DNA from: Thozetella sp. PMI_491
Lineage: Eukaryota; Ascomycota; Sordariomycetes; Chaetosphaeriales; Chaetosphaeriaceae
Direction of reading: 5' to 3'
Assembly: GCA_021432635.1 (NCBI GenBank)
Contig: MU270097.1
Location: forward strand, 186,001-250,000
DNA length: 64,000 bases
Positions 32,728 through 44,002 of this stretch are shown here, one piece after another. The stretch's first letter is position 1, and every line of letters begins with the position of its first letter. Made by a program: the position numbers and the translations under genes. Below the pieces are notes generated by a model. It did no database searches, was not told the DNA's origin, and saw nothing but the letters and a program-made list of their open reading frames with translations.

Positions 32728-34028
32728 TCATGTGCTGAGCAGATCCCGCACACTCATCCCACGCCCGGCAGCATTGCCTTGGGTGCCTCGTCTGTCCGTC
32801 TGGTTTAGCATTAGGAGTGCAGCCGTCGCTTCCTGATCAAGATCCCTTTGAGGCAGCAGAGCAGGACTCGTCAGGGTCGACCCCGATGCGGAGTGGGTGC
32901 TTTGCGCATAGCCGGTGTAGGCCTGCGGGCCGAAGGCCGGTGATGTTGTTGCGGATGCACTGTAGCTGTAGTGCCTCCGGTCTGTCGACGCCGACGAGTA
33001 CGAGTCATGGCGAAGCTTCGAGTCCTCGGCGAGGAGGGCCGGAGATATGGATGGCCGCTGTGAGCGGTCGTGGTGGCTCGCGACGGGTGACGGGATCTCT
33101 GAATTCGTCATCTCAACATCCGGGGACCGAGGGTCCGCGTACGAAGAGGCGTAGTTCCCGTCGGGATTGTACGGCTCCCGACCGGACGGTGTGGGGAGGT
33201 TGGGCTCATTCGGCGTGTAGTCGCCATCTTTCCGCTCGGCTTTCAGCTTCGCGACACAGTCTTCGAGGTACCTTACATATTCGATAGAAGCCTGCTCCAA
33301 AGATCAGCATGGTTTCGCTTAGTCCGGGACAGCTAGCAGATAGTATGCTCTCCGTGGGGGCCCGCCTATGACCATTCGGTGACGTTACGTGGAGAACCAA
33401 AAGGTGCTTTGGCGGGGTTTAGCGCATCACTAACCTGGAGAATCGCCAGCTTATGCATCTCGCCAGTGCATGCCGGGATCATGTTCTTCAGAACCCCAAA
33501 CTCCTCATTCATCTTGGACCTTCTCCGTCGCTCGATAAGGCTGTGGGCCGTTCTCCTCGCAATCTTTCTGCCCGCTGCGCTGGTGGCCGATGGCTGCTTC
33601 CTCTTGGAACCTAACGCCTGAGTCGTCAAGGTAGTGACGGCCGGGTTGTTCTTAGAGGCGCCGGCGGCGGCGGTCCGGGGGCTGACGCTCGTCGTCTCCT
33701 CGCCCGTGTCGTCGCGGGGCTTCATCTGAATGATCTTACGGGAGCGTGTGGGTGGTGGGGGTAGTGCGAATTGGTCTTTCGGCGCCTGCGCGGCGGAGGA
33801 GCGTCGGCGGGACTTGACCGACTCGCTGGCTTGCATCGGGTACGCCGTCTTCGCGGTCGAGTCGGCAGCGACGGTAGGCGATGTGCTCCCCTGCTTCGAG
33901 CCGCCAGCAGGGGTCAGGGCTGGGGGCGGCAGCTCAAAGGAGACCTGCAGTGAGGATAATTTGCTGCCGTCCTGGCCCTTGATGTCGGTGGACGACGCGG
34001 GCGTAGGGGGCAAGGTTGCGCGAGGCAT
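32728..34028 (-). CDS. bHLH transcription factor, class B (E-box CACGTG type)
   Basis: Two exons on the minus strand, 33435-34028 and 32728-33291, give about 385 residues. The bHLH domain spans residues about 157-215: basic region RRTAHSLIERRRRSKMNEEF with His162, Glu166 and Arg170 at the positions that read CACGTG, helix 1 to VLKNMIP, loop, and helix 2 KLAILQASIEYVRYLEDCVAKLK. The intron splits helix 2 exactly between Gln198 and Ala199. Flanks are Ser/Pro/Thr-rich and probably disordered, and the C-terminus ends GRGMSVRDLLST. Fungal homologues are often labelled PalcA-like or simply HLH factor, but the target genes are not known to me. It likely binds DNA as a homodimer in the nucleus. Confidence 0.9.
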
Positions 34029-35477
34029 CTCGAGGTTCTAGAGGGGCAGGAGGGGTGTAGCGCTGAACGGCGATGCGTAGTTGTTGACAACGTCCGGTAG
34101 GTGTTATCAAAGGCAGGTCACCAGAGGACGCCTCTGATGGGATTGGTGCCGCAGATGGCGAGGGATGCCGTGCGGAAGAGGTTGCGGGTGAGTGTCTCTC
34201 TTGGACGAGGGCTGACGGGCACGGTTCTATCCTTGTGTCGGTGGGTAGAAAGAAGCACGATATCACGAGTAGGCGTTTCAGGATCGAGTATTCTTGTCGA
34301 AATCGGCAGGCGGGACACGAGGCAGCCACAAAAGTAGAGAGCGCAGATCAGGAGAGTAACACGACGGTGTTGCCGCCCCTTCGAAGGCCGCGGGGAGAAG
34401 ATGGACGGAGTAGATGCCGTTGGCGAGACATTGTGCGTGTGGCGGGAGCCCGTACAATCCAAGAGATAGAGAAGTCGCGTGCGCAGCCCTTTCTTCCTTG
34501 GGATAGGCCATGGGCGTTCAAACGTCGGTTGATACCAAAAAGGCGAGCACGGGGTGCATGTCGGACCCCTGATTGGTTGGCCCCCTTGTAAGCTGTGTCT
34601 CTTCACCTTCCGGGGGCGGCGGGGCAGGCCAAGAGCCGGACAGAAAACGTGGGGGCCCCCCGACTCGGGGTCGCGCGCCAGAGGCTTAAAATTCTGTAGT
34701 CCGGCATCCAGTCGACCCCTCCTGCGCGCGTCGCCCACGAGCCAAACCAGCAGAGCACGAGCCTCAGTTCGTTGGATCTCGCGCGAGGACGGCCGATCCG
34801 GCGAAATAAGGCGTGGGAACGGCGTCTCTCACTATCCTCGGCATGACACCCAGCCCAGGGCCCCAAGGGTGCCGATGCTATCTCGAACACGGCAAGTAAA
34901 GGGCTCAGGCCGGGTCCAGACTCCTGAGCTCCGACCCTCCCCGAGTCAATTGTCACTCGTGCCTTCCTACTTGATCCACGCCTTTGTTCCGCCGGCACCT
35001 TGAACTCGGGTTTTCTGGCTAACGAGAGCCTGCGGCCACTCATGCTGAAGCCTTGCGCACATGGTCCATCCTCGCACTGGGTTGCCCCATCTCCCCACCC
35101 CTGCATTCGACTTGCCTGTACCAGTTGACAGATTAATACCTGCGACGGCAATGGCACGCAACACGGGGTCGAGCACCAAGGAACGGCGGATTCCATCCAT
35201 TGGATTTCATTTGGGGTTAAAACCCCTCGTCACTACACTATGGCAGGCTAGCAATCTCTATCTCAAAAGACTTTTTGTCCTTTCGCCTCAGCATCACCCT
35301 GCGAAATACGCCTTCGTCCTTCGCATCCCGAACTGCTCAAGGGCATCATCGCCCGATGGTTTGTAAAAAAAAAAAAAAAAAAAAACGCCAGTTCCAGTAT
35401 CTCACATGCATCCGTATCGTCGGCAGCCACCAACAGTAAGAATAGGAGGCACCCCTTCAGTCCCGCCAATCTAGCCT
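34029..35477. other. Intergenic region (bHLH promoter and P5C dehydrogenase 3' side)
   Basis: These 1.45 kb carry the bHLH gene promoter and the 3' UTR of the dehydrogenase gene. A 21-base A run lies at 35365-35385. No gene is supported. Confidence 0.45.
35365..35385 (+). repeat. Homopolymer A21
   Basis: Twenty-one consecutive A residues lie 93 bases downstream of the P5C dehydrogenase stop (that gene is on the minus strand). Such a run can be a nucleosome-excluding element or a retroposed poly(A) trace; nothing around it supports the latter. Confidence 0.9.
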
Positions 35478-37427
35478 TTACACTTCGTTGCTAGGATACT
35501 CAACCTTGGTCGTCGAATTGAACTCCTCTTTGATGCTGCGGAGGCTCACGAACCGGGTAAGGATGTTCATGCTGCCGGCCTTGTCGTTGGTGCCGCTCGC
35601 CCGGCTGCCGCCGAATGGCTGCTGGCCCACTACGGCGCCCGTGCTCTTGCAGTTAATGTAGAAGTTGCCTGCCGAGTTGCGCAGCTTGTCCTCGGCGAAC
35701 CGCACGGCCGCGCGATCCGCGGCGAACACGGAACCAGTGAGGCCGTACTCGCTCGCCGAGTCTACCAGCTCGCATACCTCGGCGAAGGCCCCGACGGGGT
35801 CTTTGGTGTCGTCGTAGACGTACGCCACTAGGATGGGTCCGAACAGCTCGGTCGAGAAGAGCTTGTGGTCAGGCGTCGCGGCCTCGTAGACGGTGGGTTG
35901 GATGAAGTAGCCCTTGGAGTCGTCGTAACTGCCTCCCACCACGAGCTTGAGGTCCTTGTCGTTGTTGGCGCTGTCGATGGCGCTCGACAGCTTCTGGAAC
36001 GATGCGGCGTGGATCACCGGGCCTACGAAGTTGGCATGGTCCAAGGGACTGCCGACCTTGAGGTTCTTGACCTCCTCGGCCAGGCGAGCCTTGAACTCCG
36101 GCCAGATCGACGCTGGCACGTAGAGCCGCGAGGTGGCGCTACACTTCTGTCCCTGGTACTCGAAGGCGCCGCGAACGGTTTGCACGACGGCGTTCTCGAT
36201 CTCGGCCGAGGAGTGGATAAGGTGGAAGTTCTTGCCGCCGGTCTCGCCTACGATACGGGGATACGAATGGTAGCGACCCTCGCCGACTCCAGCGCCGATC
36301 TGGCCATAGAGCTGCCGGAAGATGGCAGTGCTGCCCGTGAAATGAAGGGCAGCAAACTTGGGGTGAGCAAGCACTTCCTTGGTGACCTCTACGGGGTCGC
36401 CCGGCACGAACTGGATGACGTTCTTGGGCAGGCCAGCCTCGAGCAGGATGTTGTAGAGCAACCAGCTGCTCGCAATCGCAGAGTCGCTCGGCTTCCATAC
36501 CACCACGTTGCCCATCAGCGCGGGCGCGCCCGCCAGATTGCCTCCGATGGCGGTGAAGTTGAACGGGCTGATGGCATACACGAATCCTTCAAGTGGCCGG
36601 TATTCGATACGGTTCCATACGCCGGCCGAGTTGTGCGCCGGCTGCTGGGCGTAGAGCTCCTCGGCGTACTGGACGTTGAAGCGTAGAAAGTCGCACAGCT
36701 CGGCTGCCGCGTCGATCTCGGCCTGCCAGGCATTCTTGCCCTGGCCCAGCACGGTCGCTGCCATTAGGTCGTAGCGGTACTTGGTGCTGATCAAGTCCGC
36801 GGCTTTGAGGAAGACAGCGGCGCGATCGGCGAACGGTAGGGACTCCCACTCGGGCCTTGCAGCGAGAGCGGCCTCAATGGCCGTACTGACATCTTTGGGG
36901 CTTGCCTTCGAGTAGGTGGCAACCGGGGTCTTATGGTCGGACGGGTTGAATTGAGTTCCCTTCGAGGACGTTGTGATCTACGTGATGAGAGGGATTGGTG
37001 AGTGAGAGAAGGGCGGATGGTGAACTACAAGGGGGGTGAGCTCACCTCCTTACCACCGATGACGATGGGTACCTCGAGGGCCCCCTTCTTCTGCAGCCTC
37101 TCAATGGCAGCTGTGAGGTCCTGCCGCTGGGCAGAACCTTTGGCGTATTGGTGCTGTCGCTAGTGTCAGCGCTTCCCAGGGCAGGGAGGGACGAGGTATT
37201 GCCAATGTCTAAGACGTGGGACTGTTGCATTGCGGGAGACTTACGTTGGGCTCATTGAGCACCTTAGGCACCTTGAAGGCAGCATATGTCGCCATCCTGG
37301 TCTGGACGAAGGGCCGCAAAGACGGTTGAGACGGTGAGATGCTCGATCCGTAGCGCATCTGCGCCGCCTGTCGCCCTCCTGCATTTATCAACCCTCGGGC
37401 TTGACGAGCCTGCCGCAACAACGCCAT
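35478..37427 (-). CDS. Delta-1-pyrroline-5-carboxylate dehydrogenase, mitochondrial (ALDH4 type)
   Basis: Three exons on the minus strand, 37245-37427, 37046-37153 and 35478-36977, encode about 596 residues. The N-terminus MALLRQARQARGLINAGGRQ is an Arg-rich mitochondrial presequence, after which the core starts at ATYAAFKVPKVLNEPN. ALDH motifs: FNFTAIGGNLAGAP, the catalytic Glu342 in VGETGGKNFHLI, catalytic Cys376 in YQGQKCSATSR, and ELFGPILVAYVY. The C-terminal QQPFGGSRASGTNDKAGS is characteristic of the P5C dehydrogenase branch. It oxidises P5C/glutamate semialdehyde to glutamate with NAD+, the second step of proline catabolism (Put2 in yeast, PrnC in Aspergillus). It is divergent from a Zn2Cys6 regulator gene across 1.68 kb, which may matter for induction. 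Confidence 0.96.
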
Positions 37428-39111
37428 CGTGAGGACGAGGAGGGTGCACCAGATGCAAAGCCGACTCTCTCCGCCGCCTGGTGGTTGCAGGAATGGATTT
37501 GTGACACGGTCAACCTCGTAGATGGCGCGGACCAGGTGATGTGGGGAGGAGGGAAGGGAGGGACGGGGAAGGCGATGATTTACTGCTCAGAGCTCGACGT
37601 GCATGCACCCCTCACACGATTACTTCATTCTTAAACAAAGGCCGAGTCTATGTCGTGTCTGTCGGCTCCGGCTGGCCGCGGCTTTAGGGCCCCCAAAAAG
37701 AGTATATCTCTTATCGCAACAGGGCGGTACCACTGCTTGCGTGGGGACTGCGGGGTCAGGGTCGCGCCATTGGCCAATAGCCACGCCGAATGCTCCTCTA
37801 AGCGTAGACACGAGAGGGAGGCAGCTCCGATATAATCGGAAAGCTGCTCCATCGGCGGATGTTTATGGGTCCAAATCGCCATGCAATACCTTTGGCCGCC
37901 GTCTGCCACCGGACCGGCGCTCCCGGTCTCGGTGGTCACGAGGGGACCAGCGTTCGCCATCCCTGCTCAACGCGCACTGCAGGAAGCCCAATGCAGCGGG
38001 TGGAGATCTTCGTCCAGATCTCTGGAGCGATCCCGGAGCGGGAAACACGGGTGCCACGTCACACGAGGGAACCGACAGGTCGACATCCTCTGTCTCCTGC
38101 CTCTTTGTATTTTCTTTTTTGGTTGGTAGAGCGAGTGCATGTCTCAGTAGCGGAAATGTACAAGTTTGCATGGCATACCTACCGTAAAAAGCTTGATAGA
38201 TGCATAGTATGTGTGGCCAACAACCAAGATCCAGAGATTATGTATGCAACCCCTCTTCCTCTTTTGCCTCCCCTATCTCGAATGTACCTTTTGGGGTACT
38301 CAGTGGCCAATATCGACTATACATCCCCTCTGTATTTGAGTTCGAGAGGGGTTGACCTCCTTTCAATGAGATTGCGAGGTCGGTGCAATGTGTATCTATC
38401 ATAGATGCCAAGGGGGTTCGTCAGGTCGGCGCATCGGCGCGCGAAGTTCGGCGCGCGAAGTTTACTTTGCAAGGGGCAGGTTTGCGACTATATACATGTC
38501 TGTATGTACATGTATTTGGTCTCTGCTATAGGTGGCAGGTCTAGATGTTCTTGACTTGCTTGGTCTTGGGATGCCCTTAAATGTTAAGCTTAATCCAAGA
38601 CTCGTCGAATATTAGTGCAGAATTGATGGAGCGCTTTGGTCTAGTTGGTCCTTGGGGCGGGGATGGCTTCCGAGCGGTGATGAGCCCCTCTGCTTGCCGA
38701 CCCAACAGCCGTCCTTGCAATTCGGATTATGGGATACACGGCGACGCCTCGTGGGCTGGAGGGGTCGAGGGGTTAGTGTCTTGTGAGAAAATGATCTACT
38801 CCAGCCCTCCAATTGGTTCACCCCAAGTTTCTTGACCACCCCCCGCCCCCACCGGCCCCAACTTCCCCAGAACAGGGCCCCTTTCCTCCCCTCCACATTT
38901 CCCGGGCTTTTGCGGAGGCGTTCTTCAGTCCCACCTTCCGCCTCGACACCCAGCGAGCTTCAAGCTGGAGAGAACAAGGCATTGGTTCCTAGCAACAACC
39001 AGCCAGCGACGGACAGCCCCCTCGATCACGACCAGAGTAGCAGGTCCAACACGAACGCGCCTCCCCGTCAACGTTGATCGCTTCCGTTGCTCCCAGCAGT
39101 ATACCGGTGGC
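37428..39111. promoter_or_regulatory. Shared divergent region between P5C dehydrogenase and the Zn2Cys6 gene
   Basis: These 1.68 kb separate two outward-facing start codons and hold no credible gene. CGG/CCG triplets of the type read by Zn2Cys6 proteins occur, notably CCGGACCGG at 37910-37918 and CGG-N4-CCG at 37669-37678. Such triplets are frequent in GC-rich DNA, so binding is only a possibility. Confidence 0.4.
37910..37918. promoter_or_regulatory. Candidate Zn2Cys6 binding site (CCGGACCGG)
   Basis: A palindrome-like CCGG-A-CCGG lies about 480 bp upstream of the P5C dehydrogenase start. Zn2Cys6 activators recognise paired CGG/CCG half-sites. I cannot tell chance from function. Confidence 0.2.
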
Positions 39112-41783
39112 ATGGTGTCCCCAACCAGTACCACCACCATGAATAGCCCTCCAGAATCCAACGCGAGCGAGCAGATGGCCAGCGAGGCCAGCAACCATGC
39201 CAGCCCCGGCCCGCAGAAGCGCATCCGCCTCTCCCTCGCCTGCAACGCATGTCGGAAGAGGAAGGTTCGATGCGACGCGGAAACTCCCAAGTGCAGGAAC
39301 TGCTGGCTTCGCGGAGACGTAAACCCACCCCACCTCCCCTTGCTCTCCTCAACCCGCCATGGCCCCATGCGCCGGCTAACTCGAAGCCTCTCTCAAAGGT
39401 ATGCGAGACCACAGACCCCCGAAAACCAGAGGTAGCAGCCGTGCGGCGATGGGCCACCAAGGACGGGCTCCTCCCCAACCAGATTAGCCAGAGCCACCAA
39501 GATCAGGAAGGAAAACTCGCTAGCCAGCAGTCCAGTACCGCGGAGCACAGTGGCTCCTTTTCAACGCCTCCTGGTCCGGCTGCCTTGAATCCGCATCTAT
39601 CGCACGCGCATCCGACCCAGAGGCTGATTTCATGGGCGACGAGAGCATACAAGGACGCCAAGGAGCCTGAGGCTGAGGCAGCGCGTGAGGCGCCGGAGGC
39701 CGAAGTCAACAGTCCAGACATGGTTGTCATGACGGACAGCTCATCCCACCGGGTTAAGGTAAGCCGGGCTCATGTCCCCGCAAAGCAGAAATGGAGCAGA
39801 GCGAGAGAAACCTGACAGCTCGTAAACAGTATATGGGCGGTAGCAGTATGCAGTGTCTCTGTGTTTTTGTCGACCTCTATCTGGCCAGGAAAGGCCTGCC
39901 ACCCGTCAGTACGAAATTCAAAGGTATGTGCTCTACTCTGCTCCCTCCCACCCCCTCGGCTTTCCCATCAACCATGGTCAAGCTGCAGCCTCTACAGGCT
40001 CAGGTTACATGACTATATCTCCTTTCGACGTGCGACGCTAAGCATGACTTAGATGGCATGCCTCACGTCGAAGAATTTCAGCTACCGCTCACTCTCGAAC
40101 TGCCGAACCTCCCGCCCCCCGAGATCCTGAATAGATATGTCCGAACCTTCATCTCCAAAATCTGGCCCTTGTTCCCGATAATCGACCCGTCAGCCCTTGA
40201 GTCGCACATCAAGTATCTCAGCGATCTACAAGCCTCATCACCCGAGGGTTTAATCTCGGTCATCCCGAGGACGAAAATCCCCGTATTGAGCGCTGTCTAC
40301 AGCATTATATGCATCGCCTCTGACGAGCAGCAAGATGCGATTACCGAGGTCGGCACCAAGTACATAACCGCGGCGTACTACCTGTACAGCCACCTCATAT
40401 CTGTGCCCTACCTCGAAAGCATCCAGGCCATGGTTCTCTTTTGCCTAGCGCTACGAGGAAGAGGGAAAGAGGGCCAGGCATGGCAGTACGTACCCTATGC
40501 GGCCCGGCGAATCCCCTGCATCACTCCTTACGCCCGCCTCCCCCCCCCCCCCCTGCTCCGGCGAGCTACTAACTTGTGTTCAGCATTCTCGGTCACGCGA
40601 TCCGTGCTGCGCATTCTGTCGGGCTGCATAAGCACGTTACAGTGCGCTCGGACAACCCGACTGGAGTATCGCTAGGGTACCGGGCAAACCCGCAGCTGCA
40701 CTCCCGCATATGGTGGTCCATGTACGCACTCGAGAAGCTCATGGAGCTCGAGACCGGCAGACCATCGGCCATTACGGACCATGACTGCGACCAGCTGATG
40801 CCAGGGAAAGAAAATTTTATGGGCAGCGAGACTACCGGACCCGACTATTTCGCCATGTTCGTGTCTCTGGCTCGTATTATGAGCCAGATCAGCGAGCACA
40901 TCTACCGCAGGGTCTCGAGCAGCGCCAGCCAGCTGCTCTACGAGACAGGAAGGCTGGACCAAGCTCTCCAAGAATGGGCTAGCTCCATCCCAGAGGGTCT
41001 GAAGCCGGGTCACGAGATATTCTCTGACGATGATCAGAACATATACCACCAGCACATCGCCAGCTTTCTCTCTCTCCAGTTCTACCAGGTATGTCTTCCT
41101 CTTATTTTCGTCGAGCTACTTTTATCCCCGGTACCTAACGTTAGCACAAGGCACAAATCACCCTCCTGCGCGCGTCACTCATCTTTCCTATGCACTCGTT
41201 TGTCGAAGAGGTCAAGAAATGCGGCACTAAGCTGCCCAATCACCTGCGCTTGTTGCAGAGCTATAGCCTCTGCATAGGTGCATCGAGAGCCATTGTCAAG
41301 CACGTCCTAGAGATGGCAGACAACAACATCCATTCGACCATCATCACAACCACGCAGACATTCCTGGCTGCCATTGTGCTGGCGCTGAGCATTTTGAAGA
41401 ACCCGCAGAAGCGTATGGTGCGGTCAGATATGCAGCTCCTGGTAACGGCGACCGAGTACGCCGAGGACTCGTGGAAGCGGGCGGGCCAGAGCGTCGAGTT
41501 CATCCAAGGATGTGAGCTGCTCCGAGGGCGGGTCCAACACGTCTACAGCACGACGCCGAAGGAGCACCGGCCGAGCATGTCGGTGGCCCAGGAGTACAAT
41601 CCATCGACCAACATGGAGATTGAGGAAACGCCAGGCGGCTTCATGGAACAGCTCATGCCAACCATGCCACCGGACGGCCTCTTTGACCCACTGAACGGCG
41701 TACCTTTGGAGGAGCTGTGGACAATGCTCGGCTCGGACTTCACATTTGGTGACAGTGAAGTAGACAATCAACTCTTCCCATGA
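39112..41783 (+). CDS. Zn2Cys6 fungal transcription factor with Fungal_trans middle domain
   Basis: Six exons, 39112-39318, 39399-39758, 39830-39923, 40053-40485, 40584-41088 and 41151-41783, give about 743 residues. The binuclear zinc cluster is CNACRKRKVRC, then CRNC, then Cys (Cys44, 47, 54, 61, 64 and 71); the sixth Cys comes from exon 2, so intron 1 must be removed for a working cluster. A Ser/Glu-rich linker follows, then the Fungal_trans domain (about 220-500): LPPPEILNRYVRTFISKIWP, AYYLYSHLISVPYLESIQAM, AWHILGHAIRAAHSVGLHKH and SRIWWSMYALEKLMELETGR. The C-terminus is acidic (LEELWTMLGSDFTFGDSE), a plausible activation region. An alternative ATG lies at 39139. The target is unknown; P5C dehydrogenase to the left and PhyH to the right are candidates. 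Confidence 0.92.
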
Positions 41784-42346
41784 GTTTTGCCACTTCGACT
41801 CCTCGGGCGCGGTCAGGTGAGCGTTTCAGACATCCTCCGAGGGGCTGCTGAGCTTCGGAGCCCAAACCGTCGTCGAATTCGCCCCTGCTGCGGTTCATGT
41901 GCCCACCAAATGTGCCTATGAGATGCCTTTTGGTGGGGGGGAAGCCTGCGGCTGGCCGAGAAAAATACCCCGCTAAGACACGCTAGCACCACCCAAACAC
42001 CAGGCCACCCCACCCTTTCCCCGCGTCCTCCCCCACCCTTTCCGAACCGAGGGTCCTCTCAATCCGAACCGAAGGGCCAGAGACAGCCCGTCGATGGACC
42101 GAGCCGGGCCTGTCACCTAAATCCCGACTCGCCACTGTGAAGCTTGGGGATCCGAAGGTGAACGGTCAACGGACCCGGGGAAATGGCACGACGTAGTCTG
42201 GGGCCGCCGGGTCATGCGCGTAGAGGCTTCGTCTTTTAAAGAACATGCAGGCTCCTGGACCCGGAGACGACGAACAACTGCTAAGACATCGAAGCTTCTC
42301 AACTTCGCAGCCAGACTGTTGAGAGATCGCACGCTACCCAAGCACT
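41784..42346. other. Intergenic region upstream of the PhyH gene
   Basis: These 563 bases lie between the Zn2Cys6 stop and the PhyH start on the same strand. They hold the PhyH promoter; no gene is visible. Confidence 0.45.
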
Positions 42347-43538
42347 ATGGCGACCGAGACTGTGACCACCACCCCCTCCTTGACCCTGCAGCCCGAGCAG
42401 AGACGGCTTGTCGTAGATGGCAAGTCCGACTTTGTCTATGGCGACTGGCGGGACGACCTGATCCGAGACGGCTATGCCGTCATCAAGGGCGCTATCCCCA
42501 AGGAGAGGGCCACGATTTATTCCCAGAAGATGTACACCCTGGCCGAGTCTTTGTAAGTGCCACCGGCGTTTTTTTTTGGGGGGGGGGGGGGTTTCTTTAT
42601 CTACCCAACTTGTGTAAATATTCATCTTCGTATGTGGCTGACCAATATATGCGTAGTGGCCTTGGCTATAGACGAGACCAGCCGGCAACCGTCCATCCTG
42701 ATTTGCTCCCCGTCATCAATGAGAAGGGCATGTTGCTAAACTACGGCGCCCCCCACGAGGACTTCGTCTGGGCCATCCGTGGCGAGCAGGGCATCGTCGA
42801 TGTTTTCGAGAAGGTCTACAACACGCCGGATTTGATCGTCTCGTTCGATGCCATCAACTATGGCTTTGCCAACCGGGCCAACCTCCCGGAGAACAAGCCT
42901 TGGCCGCACCAAGACCAGGACCCGGACAAGCCCGGCTTCCGGTGCCTGCAAGGTCTCGTGAACCTCCTTCCCAACGGACCCGATGACGGCGGCCTCATCG
43001 TCTGCAAAGGCGGCCATCTGCTAAGCGAGGAGTTCCACAAGGACATGGCGCATGAGGAGCGCATCCCCGCCTGGACGAAGGAGTGGTACGGCTTCACCGA
43101 GGCCGGCATGCAGTGGCTCAAGGACCACGGCTGCGAGTGGGTCAAGCCCGCAGCCGAGCCGGGTGACCTGTTGATCTGGGACTCGCGCACGCCGCACTAC
43201 AACGTGCCGACCAAGACTAAGCAGGACCGCATGGCCGTGTATACGTGCTATATGCCCGTCGAGGACGCCACTCAGGAGGATCTGTTGCGGAAGAAGGACG
43301 CTTTCGAGAGTGAGTCAAAGTCCCTCGGACTGACACTTGAGTCTGAGCGTATGCTAACTGCATGTTTTCAGAACGCCTCGGTACCACTCACTGGCCCAAT
43401 GCTAGGCACGTCGGCACTAACGCCGCCAAGCGAAATGGAGAGCCCGACCATATCGTTCGGGAGCGGCCCCTGAACGAGCCGGTGCTGAGTGAAAGGACTT
43501 TCAAGCTGACTGGCATCCCGTACATCAAGGCCAACTAA
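42347..43538 (+). CDS. Phytanoyl-CoA dioxygenase (PhyH) family Fe(II)/2-oxoglutarate enzyme
   Basis: Three exons, 42347-42552, 42657-43309 and 43372-43538, give about 341 residues. Iron ligands of the family are visible: His153 and Asp155 in PWPHQDQDP and His249 in WDSRTPHYNV, with Arg in KQDRMAVYTCYMP for 2-oxoglutarate. Intron 1 contains a T9G14 run (42569-42591). The last exon is read in a different frame from the open frame that continues through intron 2; only the spliced version gives the family-like tail RLGTTHWPNARHV and ERTFKLTGIPYIKAN. The family hydroxylates varied small molecules, often in secondary or lipid metabolism, so the substrate is open. It lies between a Zn2Cys6 regulator and a convergent hydrolase. 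Confidence 0.92.
42569..42591 (+). repeat. T9G14 homopolymer pair inside PhyH intron 1
   Basis: Nine T are followed directly by fourteen G within the 104-nt first intron. Such runs are prone to slippage and sequencing error; here any length change stays inside the intron. Confidence 0.9.
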
Positions 43539-44002
43539 GATGTATTATGTGTAATACTCCAACGCAATATTCATGATATGGCGGTATTCCCAGGGAAGGG
43601 AGGCCCCCGTTGTATTGACACATTATTCAAGAACTGTACCTGAGAGGGGTTAAATATCATAGCTGGGGCATTGTGCTGATGGAACGAACTATTTATGAGG
43701 CTTGGCCTGCTAGTAGATGGCCATTAAGGGGAGCAAAAAGCAGTCCTTCCGAGTAGCTACAAAGCCAGACCCTAGGAAGATATATTTGAAGTCGAACAAA
43801 TCGTCAGGGTCTGGAGCACAGCTGAGATGTGATATGATTGTGCTAAGATCTAGGTGGTCTTACCTGACTCCGTGACCCTCAGCGACTGCCTCAGCTCATG
43901 TGCGATCCTGTGCTGCCGATGACAAGGTCCCATTGGTGGCTCTTTAAAACTAGCTACCTATTATATGTACAAGCTTCAACAAAGTCCCGTGCCCTCCCTA
44001 GC
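43539..44002. other. Convergent 3' region between PhyH and hydrolase genes
   Basis: These 464 bases carry both 3' ends. No gene is seen. Confidence 0.45.

Noticed and set aside
35865-36686. 273-codon plus-strand frame opposite P5C dehydrogenase
   Set aside because: Antisense shadow of the ALDH exon in GC-rich DNA, no recognisable domain.
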